Source: Gordonia sediminis (GTDB taxonomy: Bacteria > Actinomycetota > Actinomycetes > Mycobacteriales > Mycobacteriaceae). Taken from it: a DNA stretch of 64,000 nt. The notes beneath the pieces are model-generated. The model worked only from the letters and a program-made list of their open reading frames with translations, made no database searches and was not told the origin of the DNA. The position numbers were made by a program, and so were the translations under genes. How positions within the stretch are numbered: position 1 is the first letter of the stretch; the number at the start of each line of letters is the position of its first letter. The stretch spans positions 310,001 to 374,000 of the forward strand of contig RZUM01000001.1 of NCBI GenBank assembly GCA_004193205.1. Direction: 5' to 3'. Positions 43,109 through 51,444 of the stretch are shown one piece after another.

Positions 43109-43339
43109 ATGCTACGAACCGCCCCACTGAAGGCAATCATCCTGGGAGCCGCCATATCCGGTCTCACGGTGGTGGGAGCGGGAGTCGCGGCGGCGGACAC
43201 CGAAATGGCGCTCAGCCAGAACGGCGGAAGTACCATTAGCGCCACCGCCACCGCCACCGGCACCGGCACCGGCACCGATTACGGTCGCGGCACGACCCGC
43301 TCGGACAATTCTCCGGGGACTGCCGGCGGATTGTCCTGA
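43109..43339 (+). CDS. Small secreted low-complexity peptide
   Basis: 76 residues. Classic Sec signal peptide: MLRTAPLK, hydrophobic IILGAAISGLTVVGAGV, then AAA before Asp/Thr, predicted cleavage near residue 29-30. The mature part is about 47 residues, Ser/Thr/Gly/Ala rich, with ATATAT then GTGTGT repeats, no cysteines. GGAAGG lies 8 nt before ATG 43109. An in-frame ATG at 42998 with AGGAGG would add 37 residues and bury the signal; it is less likely. Function unknown, exported. Confidence 0.65.
   Translation: MLRTAPLKAIILGAAISGLTVVGAGVAAADTEMALSQNGGSTISATATATGTGTGTDYGRGTTRSDNSPGTAGGLS
43241..43276. repeat. Hexanucleotide microsatellite in the secreted peptide gene
   Basis: Three copies of GCCACC (43241-43258) then three copies of GGCACC (43259-43276), coding for the Ala-Thr and Gly-Thr dipeptide repeats. 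Copy number change would alter length in frame. Confidence 0.8.
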
Positions 43340-43403
43340 TAGAGGCCTGCCAAACTGACCGGTCCGGCCGCGTGGCACCGCCGAACACGGCAAGATCGTC
43401 GAC

Positions 43404-44414
43404 ATGGACGACGCTGCCCTGCTCGCGCTCCCGAAGGCCGAACTGCACCTCCACATCGAGGGCACTCTCGAACCTGAGCTGGCTTTCGCCCTCGCCGCGC
43501 GCAACGACGTCACGTTGCCCTACGCCGATGTGGCCTCGCTGCGCCGCGCGCAGGCCTTCACCGATCTCCAGGATTTCCTCGACCTCTACTACGCCTGCAT
43601 GGCGGTCCTGCGCACCGAGGACGACTTCGCCGACCTCGCCGCGGCATACCTGACCAAGGCCGCCGCCCAGGGCGTGCGGCACGCGGAGATCTTCTTCGAC
43701 CCACAGGCCCACACCAGCCGCGGCATCCCGATCGCAACGGTGGTGCGGGGACTACGTCGCGGTATCGAGACGGCCGCCCAGGACACCGGGGTCCACGCCG
43801 ACCTCATCGCGTGCTTCCTGCGCGACCGCCCGGTTGCCGAAGCGCACGAGACCCTTGACGCGCTGTCACCCTTCTTCGATGTCATCGTCGGCGTCGGACT
43901 CGATTCGGCCGAAGTAGGTTATCCCCCAGCGCTATTCGCCGACGTCTTCGATCGCGCGCGTGACGCCGGGCTGCATGTCGTCGCGCACGCGGGCGAGGAA
44001 GGGCCACCCGACTACATCTGGGAGGCTCTCGACGTTCTCGGCATCGAACGCATCGACCACGGAATCCGCTGCCTGGAAAGCCCCGCCCTCGTCCGACGGC
44101 TGAGTTCGGACCGTATCCCGCTGACCACCTGTCCGTTGTCGAATGTGCGGTTGCGGTGCGTGCCCACGTTGTCGGAGCATCCACTGCCGGCCATGCTCGA
44201 CGCCGGCCTCGTGGTGACTGTGAACTCCGACGACCCGGCGTATTTCGGCGGGTACGTCGGCGACAACTTCCTCGCGGTGCGGCGAGATCTCGGTATCACC
44301 GACGACGCACTGATCACGCTGGCCCGCGATTCTTTTACCGCGTCGTTTGTTGACGATGAGCTTCGAACACGGTGGCTGACCGAACTCGACGGCCCGCGTA
44401 GCCTGAGACCATGA
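43404..44414 (+). CDS. Adenine deaminase (adenosine deaminase superfamily)
   Basis: 336 residues. Metal ligands: HLHIEGT (H15, H17), HVVAHAGEEGP and TVNSDDPAYFGG. The AEIFFDPQAHT segment is the signature separating adenine deaminases (adenine to hypoxanthine) from adenosine deaminases, which have a SP-type motif there. The start is ATG 43404, without a strong ribosome site. It is coupled by a 4-nt overlap to the epoxide hydrolase gene, an association without obvious metabolic logic. Confidence 0.85.
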   Translation: MDDAALLALPKAELHLHIEGTLEPELAFALAARNDVTLPYADVASLRRAQAFTDLQDFLDLYYACMAVLRTEDDFADLAAAYLTKAAAQGVRHAEIFFDPQAHTSRGIPIATVVRGLRRGIETAAQDTGVHADLIACFLRDRPVAEAHETLDALSPFFDVIVGVGLDSAEVGYPPALFADVFDRARDAGLHVVAHAGEEGPPDYIWEALDVLGIERIDHGIRCLESPALVRRLSSDRIPLTTCPLSNVRLRCVPTLSEHPLPAMLDAGLVVTVNSDDPAYFGGYVGDNFLAVRRDLGITDDALITLARDSFTASFVDDELRTRWLTELDGPRSLRP

Positions 44415-45574
44415 GCGAGGGCAGCGCCACACCTCAGGAGTTCGTCCTGCGGACGGACCCCGCGGTGATCGATGACCTCCGGGCGCGCCTGCGCGCGACC
44501 CGCTGGCCCGACGCGCCCGATGGGTTCGGCTGGACACTGGGTGCCGATGTCGCGTATCTGCAAGAACTCGTCGCCTATTGGATCGACGAGTTCGATTGGT
44601 ATGCACAGGAATCGGCGATCAATCGGCTCCCGCACTTTCTTGCACAGGTCGGCGGCCTGCACATCCACGCGGTGCACGTGACGTCTGCGAGTCCGGCTGC
44701 CGCGCTGCCGTTGCTGCTCAACCACGGTTGGCCCGATTCGTTCTGGCGCTACCTCAAGGTCATCGACCTGTTGACCGACCCGGCCGCGCATGGCGCTGAT
44801 CCCGCCGACGCGTTCGACGTCGTCGTGCCCGACATGCCGGGGTTCGGGTATTCGGATCGGCCCATCGGCGCACCGCTCGACACGCGGGCGGTCGCCGCCC
44901 TGTGGGCCGACCTCATGGGCGCGTTCGGGTACGACCGGTTCGTCACCGCCGGCGGCGACATGGGCAGCCACGTCAGTCGTTTTCTCGCCCTCGACCATCC
45001 CGATCGCATCACCGCGGTGCACCGGACGGACGCCGGTTTGCCCGTATTCACCGGCGACGCTGCGGAACTCACACCGGAGGAGCGCGCGTGGCTGACGGGA
45101 GCCGCCCAGTGGGGTGCCGCCGAGGGTGCGTACGCGGCGATGCAGCGCACCAAGCCGCAGACCGCCGCGGTCGGACTGACCGACTCGCCGGCCGGTCTGG
45201 CCGCCTGGATCGTCGAGAAGCTGCGCGGGTGGAGCGATTGCGACGGCGACGTGGAACGCGCCTTCAGCAAGGACGAGATCCTGACACTTGTGACACAGTA
45301 CTGGGTGACCGGCACCATCGGCTCGTCGATGCGGACCTATCACGCGAACGCCGCGATCCCTCCCGAGCAGCATGCGCGCCGCGTCGAGGTGCCGTCCGGG
45401 TTCTCGATCTTCGGTGGCGACGTGGTGCGTCCTCCCCGCGCCTGGGTCGATCGCGTGGCCAACACCGTCTACTTTGCCGAACCCGAACGCGGCGGTCATT
45501 TCGCACCGTTCGAGGAACCCGAGCTGTACGCGCAGGAGTTGCGGACCTTCTTCCGGCGTTTCCGGCAGGCGTAG
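44411..45574 (+). CDS. Epoxide hydrolase (alpha/beta hydrolase, EHN domain)
   Basis: 387 residues. An N-terminal EHN domain (about 8-115, with DLRARLRATRWPD) precedes the alpha/beta hydrolase core: oxyanion HGWPDSFW, nucleophile Asp in TAGGDMGS, and the general-base His in PERGGHFAPFEEPE. It hydrolyses epoxides to diols through an ester intermediate. Similar to microsomal-type epoxide hydrolases that are numerous in actinomycetes. The start overlaps the deaminase stop. Confidence 0.88.
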   Translation: MSEGSATPQEFVLRTDPAVIDDLRARLRATRWPDAPDGFGWTLGADVAYLQELVAYWIDEFDWYAQESAINRLPHFLAQVGGLHIHAVHVTSASPAAALPLLLNHGWPDSFWRYLKVIDLLTDPAAHGADPADAFDVVVPDMPGFGYSDRPIGAPLDTRAVAALWADLMGAFGYDRFVTAGGDMGSHVSRFLALDHPDRITAVHRTDAGLPVFTGDAAELTPEERAWLTGAAQWGAAEGAYAAMQRTKPQTAAVGLTDSPAGLAAWIVEKLRGWSDCDGDVERAFSKDEILTLVTQYWVTGTIGSSMRTYHANAAIPPEQHARRVEVPSGFSIFGGDVVRPPRAWVDRVANTVYFAEPERGGHFAPFEEPELYAQELRTFFRRFRQA

Positions 45575-45590
45575 CGGTAGGCAAAGGAGC

Positions 45591-46064
45591 TCAGGGCTGA
45601 TACGGCGGCGCGACGCCCCATCCCCAGCGCGGCACCGGAGCTTCCCGCACTACGTCGGCACCCGGCTGAGAGTTGTGCATTGCCAGGCGAGTTCCCCACT
45701 CGAGGTAGCCGACGATGGCCGCCCGGAACTCCGGATCATCGGGTAGCGCAGCATCGTCGGCGGCGATACTCATCAGGCCGACGAAGCGACGACGTTGCTC
45801 CGCGGTGATGCCCAGGTCGAGGTGGTGGCGCAGCATGGCCGGATACCCGCCCAGATGATCGGTATAGTCGGCCGGCCCACCGAGAACCTCGCACCACCAG
45901 GTGATGACGTGGTCACGGTGGGTTTCGGAGACACCGCCGGGAAACAGCGATGACAGGAGGTCGTCGCGTTCGACTCGGTCGTAGAAGGCGTTGATCATGG
46001 CGCCGATCGCCGGGCGGCCTCCAGCCCAGCCGAAGAGCGTCGGCAGGCCCGGTTCAAGCGTCAC
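45591..46064 (-). CDS. Truncated haemoglobin, group II-like (GlbO type)
   Basis: 157 residues from GTG 46064. Globin features: LFGWAGGRPAIGAMINAFYD, SSLFPGGVSETHRDHVITWW (helix E region), GGYPAMLRHHLDLGIT (proximal His in the MLRHHL segment), and a C-terminal WGTRLAMHNSQPGA and PRWGWGV like other group II actinobacterial trHbs. It binds haem; roles in O2/NO handling are known for relatives. The start is uncertain; the frame is open to 46145. It diverges from the BTAD-ATPase 2 gene. Confidence 0.83.
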   Translation of the reverse strand: MTLEPGLPTLFGWAGGRPAIGAMINAFYDRVERDDLLSSLFPGGVSETHRDHVITWWCEVLGGPADYTDHLGGYPAMLRHHLDLGITAEQRRRFVGLMSIAADDAALPDDPEFRAAIVGYLEWGTRLAMHNSQPGADVVREAPVPRWGWGVAPPYQP

Positions 46065-46157
46065 GAACCCGATTGTGATCAAGTAATCGGCGCCGCCGGG
46101 GGCACTCTGAGACCGCCGCGCGGCCACGACGACGTTCAACACCACGAACCGGACGTC

Positions 46158-46182
46158 CGCGCGCTACGCTCTGCGAGTCAGG
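46158..46182 (+). promoter_or_regulatory. Promoter element shared by the BTAD-ATPase genes (copy 2)
   Basis: 25 bp identical to 26261-26285, including the TACGCT -10-like box, 24 nt before the start codon of the second BTAD-ATPase gene. The flanks differ between the two loci, so the conserved block is a functional candidate rather than only recent copy. Confidence 0.6.
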
Positions 46183-46206
46183 CAGGGCCCCGAGGAGCGT
46201 GACACA

Positions 46207-49200
46207 ATGTCCGAGCGCCGCGATCAGGCGCACCCCGCGTCGGTGCGGGTGTCGATGCTGGGTCCGATCCGTCTGGAGATGGAGTCGCAGCCGGCCGAAC
46301 TCGGTCCGCGCGGTCAGCGTGCCGTACTCGCCCGGCTGGTCGCCGCGGGCGGTCACGTGGTGTCCACCGACCGGCTCATCGACGATCTGTGGAATGGCGA
46401 ACCGCCGCCGAAGGCGCTGACCGGCCTGCAGGCGAATATCTCGAACCTGCGCCGCGTCGTCGAGCCCGATCGGGCGCCGCGCACGCCGGCCCGCATCCTG
46501 GTCAGCGAGCCACCCGGCTACGCGCTGCGGCTGCCCCGTGCCGGCGTGGACGTCTGGCATTTCGAGGACCTCATCGGCGACCCGGGCGCCGACCCGGCCA
46601 CGCGCCACCGGCGGCTCACTGCCGCCCTCGATCTGTGGTCGGGCGAACCCTATGGCGTGCACGCCACCGATGCGTGGGCGATCCCCGAAGTCGCCCGGCT
46701 CACGGAGTTGCGGATGACCGCACTCGAGCAGCGCGCGGCCGCCGCCCTCGATCTCGGGCGGCCCGACGAGGTCGCGGTCGCATTTCCCGCGCTGTGCGAC
46801 AGCTACCCGACCCGCGAGGAACTCTTCCGTCTGCTGGCGCACGCGCAGTATCAGCTGCGACGGCAGGCCGACGCGATGGACACGCTGCGTCGGTTGCGGA
46901 CCTACCTCGCCGACGAGCTCGGCGTCGATCCTGGTCCGGCGATCGGACAGCTCGAGCAGGCCATCCTGCGCCACGATCCGGCGCTGCTCACGAGAACCGC
47001 CCCGGGGCCGACCGCGATCTCGACGGTGGCCGAACCCGCCGCCACCCACGCCCCCACAGATACACCCGACGCCGAGCAGTCCGTCCGAAACACCGTCGCG
47101 CGCCGGCAACCGGCCGGCCGGGAAACCGAACTCGAGAAACTCGCCGAGCACGCCGGCACCGCCGCCGAGACCGGACTGCGCATCGTGTGGGTCACCGCGG
47201 AGGCCGGCGGCGGGAAGTCCACGCTCGCCCAGACGTTCACCGACCGCCTCCGCCTCCAGGGGTGGGCCACGGCGATCGGACACTGTCCGGAGGTCGACGG
47301 CGCGCCGTCGGCGTGGGCGTGGCGCGAGATCCTCGAGGGCCTCGGTGCGGTCCACGACGCCGACGATCCGTTCCAGCTGGCACGCCGTGTGGTCACCGCC
47401 GTCGAGCAGACGAGCGGCGACGGCCTGCTGCTCGTGCTCGACGACGTGCACCGCGCCGACAGCGCAACCCTGCAGGTGCTGCGGCAGGTGGTCACCTGGA
47501 TGTCGGAACGTCCGATCCTCGTGGTAGCCACCTACCGGCCGTCGGAGGCCGGCACCGAACTGCTCGCATCCAGTGCGTCGCTGGTGGCGGTGACCGTGGA
47601 TCTGCTTGCTCTGCAAGGACTGTCGGATGCCGGGATCGAGGACATCGCCCGCTCGGTCGGCTTGTGGCCGCTGGACCGCGGCACCCTCGAACTGCTGCGC
47701 AACCGCACCGACGGCAACCCGCTCTTCGTGCGCGAGCTGGCCAAGCTGGTCGCCTCTCGTGGTTCGCGGGAGGCGATGACATCGGTGCCCGACGGTGTGC
47801 GGGACGTCTTGCTGCGCCGCATCGAACGCCTCCCCACCGACACCGCGTCACTGCTGCGGCTGGCCGCGGTGTGCGGGCGCGAGGCCGACATCGACATCCT
47901 CGTGACGCTGTGGCCTTCGTCGACCGGAATTGATGCGGACACCGAGGATGCCGTCCTCGATGCGATCGACAGCGCCCTCGTCGCAGGTCTGCTGACCACC
48001 ACGGTCGACCGGGTGCGCTTCAACCATGTCCTCGTCCGGGATGCGGTGTACGACGCCATCCCGGCTCTGCGCCGGCGCCGGATGCATTGGCAGACGATGC
48101 TGACCCTGCGCGAGCGGCCGCTGCACGATCCCGACGAACTCGCCCACCATGCGGCGCTCGGCGCGGGCACGTCGACCGCTGCGGAGGCCCTCGCTCTGGT
48201 GGAACCCGTGGCACAGCAGCGTTTTGCCACCGAGTTCAAGGCCGACTCCGTGCCGTTGTGGCGGGCGAGTATCAACCTGCACCTGTTGGCCGGCCATGAG
48301 CGTCGGACCGCCGACGTCGTCGACCGCGTCGCGCTGATCGACGCGATGCGCAATCTGGTCACTGCGCTGGCCTACAAGGGCGACGTCATCGAGGCCCGGG
48401 TACGCCGCAACGAGGCACTCGCCTTGGCGCAGGAGTTGGGCGACCGCGATGTCGTCGTCGACGTGCTCACCTGCTGGCGCACCCCGCAGATTTGGTCGAC
48501 CCGCCCGCAAGGCGGATCGGATCCGATCATGACGACCGCCCTGTCGGAGATATTGCCGTCCACGACCGGTGCCGCCCGTGCGCGGTTGCTGGTGACCGCG
48601 GCATTGGAACTCGAAGGCAACGACGTCGACGGTGCCGCCGCCTGTTCGCGCGAGGCCGTCGAGCTGGCACAAGAGCTCGACGATCTCGAGTTGCGTTGCG
48701 CGGCACTCAATGCCCATTTCTACACCGCCCTCGGACCGGACTGGCGCACCGAGATGCCGGTCATTGCCGACCAATCCCTCAGAGCTGCACAGGAGTTGGG
48801 CAGTCTCGCCTATCAGGCCGCCGCCCGATGGGGCACGTTCCAGGCGCGCAACGCCCAGACCGACATCCCCGGTGCGGTCGCCGAAATGAATCACGGGTTG
48901 CAGACCGCGAGCAGCGGTCGGGTCGGTGAACTGGTGGTCGTGCTGTCGGCGTACAACGCCGTTCTGGACGTGCTGAGCGGCGACCTGGAGGCCGCCGAGA
49001 TCGGCTACGCCACGCTGTCGGCGAACCTGATCGCGGCCGGTCTCCCCACCGGCACCGATGTGGGACTGGTGGGGAGACTCGTCATCGCGTGGCATCGGGG
49101 ATCGTGCGCGCACCTGCTCGACGAGGCGCTCGCCTTCTACCGGCGGGCCCCCGGGCGGGCGAGCTGGGTCTACGTCGTGGCGCTCCTCGACGCGGGCCGG

Positions 49201-49530
49201 ACCGAGGAGGCCCGCATCCTGGCCGAACAACGCCCGGTGTTGAATCGTGACTACTGGTGGACCGCGATGGAGGCATTCCACGCGCGGGCCCTCGCCCGCC
49301 TGGGCATGGTCGACGAGGGGCGTGAACTCTATACGGAACTCGCCGCATTCTCCGGTACGGTGGCCGGACTCAATTCGGGCAGTGTGACTTTCGGGCCGAT
49401 GGACGTCGTACTCGCCGAACTCGCGGAGCTGATCGGCGATCGCGAGGCCGCCGCCCGGCACCGGGAGATCGTGGTCGAGGTGGAGGAGAAGGTCCGACGG
49501 GGACTGGAGGAGATCGGGCGGGTGGGGTGA
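46207..49530 (+). CDS. Large BTAD/SARP-type regulator with ATPase domain (paralogue 2)
   Basis: 1107 residues, aligned end to end with the gene at 26308 and, by eye, identical at well over three quarters of positions. Same order: SARP-type winged helix, BTAD (to LADELGVDPGPAIGQLEQAI), ATPase with Walker A AEAGGGKS (331-338) and LLLVLDDVHRAD, TPR-like C-terminus. Differences cluster in the linker between BTAD and ATPase (about 255-300) and in the C-terminal third. GAGGAG precedes the ATG. Probably arose by duplication; heterologous partners or divided regulons are possible. Confidence 0.87.
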   Translation: MSERRDQAHPASVRVSMLGPIRLEMESQPAELGPRGQRAVLARLVAAGGHVVSTDRLIDDLWNGEPPPKALTGLQANISNLRRVVEPDRAPRTPARILVSEPPGYALRLPRAGVDVWHFEDLIGDPGADPATRHRRLTAALDLWSGEPYGVHATDAWAIPEVARLTELRMTALEQRAAAALDLGRPDEVAVAFPALCDSYPTREELFRLLAHAQYQLRRQADAMDTLRRLRTYLADELGVDPGPAIGQLEQAILRHDPALLTRTAPGPTAISTVAEPAATHAPTDTPDAEQSVRNTVARRQPAGRETELEKLAEHAGTAAETGLRIVWVTAEAGGGKSTLAQTFTDRLRLQGWATAIGHCPEVDGAPSAWAWREILEGLGAVHDADDPFQLARRVVTAVEQTSGDGLLLVLDDVHRADSATLQVLRQVVTWMSERPILVVATYRPSEAGTELLASSASLVAVTVDLLALQGLSDAGIEDIARSVGLWPLDRGTLELLRNRTDGNPLFVRELAKLVASRGSREAMTSVPDGVRDVLLRRIERLPTDTASLLRLAAVCGREADIDILVTLWPSSTGIDADTEDAVLDAIDSALVAGLLTTTVDRVRFNHVLVRDAVYDAIPALRRRRMHWQTMLTLRERPLHDPDELAHHAALGAGTSTAAEALALVEPVAQQRFATEFKADSVPLWRASINLHLLAGHERRTADVVDRVALIDAMRNLVTALAYKGDVIEARVRRNEALALAQELGDRDVVVDVLTCWRTPQIWSTRPQGGSDPIMTTALSEILPSTTGAARARLLVTAALELEGNDVDGAAACSREAVELAQELDDLELRCAALNAHFYTALGPDWRTEMPVIADQSLRAAQELGSLAYQAAARWGTFQARNAQTDIPGAVAEMNHGLQTASSGRVGELVVVLSAYNAVLDVLSGDLEAAEIGYATLSANLIAAGLPTGTDVGLVGRLVIAWHRGSCAHLLDEALAFYRRAPGRASWVYVVALLDAGRTEEARILAEQRPVLNRDYWWTAMEAFHARALARLGMVDEGRELYTELAAFSGTVAGLNSGSVTFGPMDVVLAELAELIGDREAAARHREIVVEVEEKVRRGLEEIGRVG

Positions 49531-49572
49531 GGCTGGGCGCTGTCCTCGATCCGCCGCCGGGTTGGCGTGCGA

Positions 49573-50139
49573 TCAGTCGTGCTTCGCCTCGTAGCGCAGC
49601 AGGACCGTGCCACCCGGGAAGGTGCGGTTCTCCAGCAGCCGCAGCGAGATCCAGGACGGCAGTGTTGGGAAGAACGGGGTGCCGCCGCCCACGGCGGTGG
49701 GCGCGATGACGATCCGGTACTCGTCGACCAGTCCGGCCTGCACGATCGGCGCGGCCAGCGTCGCGCCGGCCACCTCGATCTGGCCGTCGGTGTCGGCTTT
49801 CAGCTTCGTCACCACCTCGACCGGGTCGCCGCGTTCCAGGCGCGAGTTCCAGTCGACGGACTCCAGGGTGTGCGAGAAGACGACCTTGGGCATGTCGCGC
49901 CAGATGCGGGCGAAGTCGACGATCAGAGGGGTGGCGTCCGGGTCCTGGTCGGCGGTCGGCCAGTACGCGGACATCAGGTCATAGAGCCGCCGACCGTAGA
50001 GCGACAGGGCGGTCTCCCGCTCGAAGTCGTTCCAGTATTGGTGCAGTTCTTCGCTCGGTTCGGACCAGTCGATGTTGCCTTGTGCATCGGCGATGTACCC
50101 GTCCACCGACACGTTGAAGCCATAGATGAGTTTGCCCAT
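49573..50139 (-). CDS. Dihydrofolate reductase-family (RibD C-terminal-like) protein
   Basis: 188 residues. RibD_C/DHFR-like fold: starts MGKLIYGFNVSVDGYIAD, with YGRRLYDLMSAYW, KVVFSHTLESVDWNSRL, EVAGATLAAPIVQAGLVDEY and VGGGTPFFPTL. An NADPH-dependent reductase of unknown substrate; not folate DHFR. It lies between BTAD-ATPase 2 (convergent) and a flavodoxin-like gene in the same direction. Confidence 0.85.
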   Translation of the reverse strand: MGKLIYGFNVSVDGYIADAQGNIDWSEPSEELHQYWNDFERETALSLYGRRLYDLMSAYWPTADQDPDATPLIVDFARIWRDMPKVVFSHTLESVDWNSRLERGDPVEVVTKLKADTDGQIEVAGATLAAPIVQAGLVDEYRIVIAPTAVGGGTPFFPTLPSWISLRLLENRTFPGGTVLLRYEAKHD

Positions 50140-50212
50140 ACAGGTCAGACTTCACCGGAGGGCAAAACTCATCGCGACCGCCACACGTGTCGTTGCCACA
50201 TCGTTGTGCGAC

Positions 50213-50935
50213 CTACCGGTATTCCGGATTCTGGTAGTCGTAGCGGCAGCCCGCATCCCAGCCCGAGCGGATGTTGCCGTACGCCGGGACGCCGCCGGCG
50301 TCTTTGAGCAGGCGGGCGAAGTGGATCAGGTTCCAGGTCATGAATGTGGTGTTGCGATTGGTGAAATCGTTTTCCGGGCCGCCCGACCCCGGGTCGAGGT
50401 AGGACGGGCCGGGTCCGGCTTCACCAATCCAGCCGGCGTCGGCCTGCGGCGGGATCGTGAACCCGATGTGTTGGAGCGTGTACAGCACGTTTTGGGCGCA
50501 GTGCTTGATGCCGTCCTCGTTGCCGGTGATGAGGCATCCGCCCACCCGGCCGTAGTACAGGTACTGTCCGTCATCGTTGAGGAGGTGCGATCCGCCGTAG
50601 AGCCGTTCGTGCACCATCTTCATCACGGAACTGTTGTCGCCCAACCAGATCGGGCCCGCCAGGACGAGGATGTCCGACGCGAGCACCTTCTCGAAGATCT
50701 CGGGCCAGTCGTCGGTCGCGGCGCCGTGTTCGCGCATATCGGGCCAGACGCCGGTGGCGATGTCGTGGTCGGCGGCCCGTATGACCTCCACGTTGACGCC
50801 GTTGACTTCCATGATGTGCGTGCTGATATCGATCAGGCCCTGGGTGTGGCTCAACTCGGGCGACGGCTTCAGAGTGCAGTTGATGAATAGTGCCCGCAGG
50901 TCGCTGTAGTCGGCGGGCGGTTTCGGCTCGGACAT
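50213..50935 (-). CDS. Flavodoxin/NADPH-dependent FMN reductase-family protein
   Basis: 240 residues. An FMN-binding flavodoxin-like fold: ALFINCTLKPSPELSHTQGL (phosphate loop), ILVLAGPIWLGDNSSVMK, GRVGGCLITGNEDGIKHC. Related to WrbA/NAD(P)H:quinone-type oxidoreductases. The ribosome site is weak. The region immediately upstream (50936-51444) carries the tandem repeat array, so its promoter may lie within or next to repeats. Confidence 0.83.
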   Translation of the reverse strand: MSEPKPPADYSDLRALFINCTLKPSPELSHTQGLIDISTHIMEVNGVNVEVIRAADHDIATGVWPDMREHGAATDDWPEIFEKVLASDILVLAGPIWLGDNSSVMKMVHERLYGGSHLLNDDGQYLYYGRVGGCLITGNEDGIKHCAQNVLYTLQHIGFTIPPQADAGWIGEAGPGPSYLDPGSGGPENDFTNRNTTFMTWNLIHFARLLKDAGGVPAYGNIRSGWDAGCRYDYQNPEYR

Positions 50936-51016
50936 GTTCGTCAGTGTCCCGCTCTGGTCCGCGCGACATGCCGGGTTTCGGACAAGACCTGCACGAAGGG
51001 GCAGCGGCCACCCCCA

Positions 51017-51398
51017 CCGCTGGTCGAGTAGCCGTGCGAGCCCGCGAGCCCGGCATAGCGAGACCACCCCCTACCGCCGGACGAGTAACCGCGCGAGCCC
51101 GCGAGCCCGGCATATCGAGACCACCCCCTACCGCCGGACGAGTAACCGCGCGAGCCCGCGAGCCCGGCATATCGAGACCACCCCCACCGAGCCCCAGACT
51201 GCCGGTCGAGTAGCCGCGCGAGCCCGCGAGCCCGGCATATCGAGACCACCCCCACCGCCGGTCGAGCAGCCGCGCGAGCCCGCGAGCCCGGCATATCGAG
51301 ACCACCCCCACCGCCGGTCGAGCAGCCGCGCGAGACCACCCGTACCGCTGGTCGAGTAGCCGTGCGAGCCCGCGAGCCCGGCGTATCGAGGCCACGCC
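51017..51398. repeat. Tandem array of 56-57 bp GC-rich repeats (seven units)
   Basis: Unit starts at 51017, 51074, 51131, 51199, 51255, 51311 and 51345. Each unit reads roughly CCGCYGGTCGAGTAGCCG, then GCGAGCCCGCGAGCCCGGC, then ATATCGAGACCACCCCC. Unit 3 has an 11-bp insertion and unit 6 an internal deletion (34 bp). There are no unique spacers. The array occupies most of the 509-bp gap between the SNF2 gene end and the flavodoxin gene start. Similar GC-rich elements ending in TCGAGACC are common between actinobacterial genes, but seven in tandem is unusual. Confidence 0.85.
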
Positions 51399-51444
51399 TG
51401 CAACGGATTTCGTCGTCACTACGCGAACCCGCCGGTCGCGACCC

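Noticed and set aside
51017-51398. Repeat array as a possible CRISPR
   Set aside because: Units are directly joined with no unique spacers, lengths are too long, and there are no cas genes.
51017-51398. Repeat array as a coding gene on either strand (open frames exist in several phases)
   Set aside because: Open frames arise from the repeat composition; the translations are repeats such as RARAREPG with no start context.
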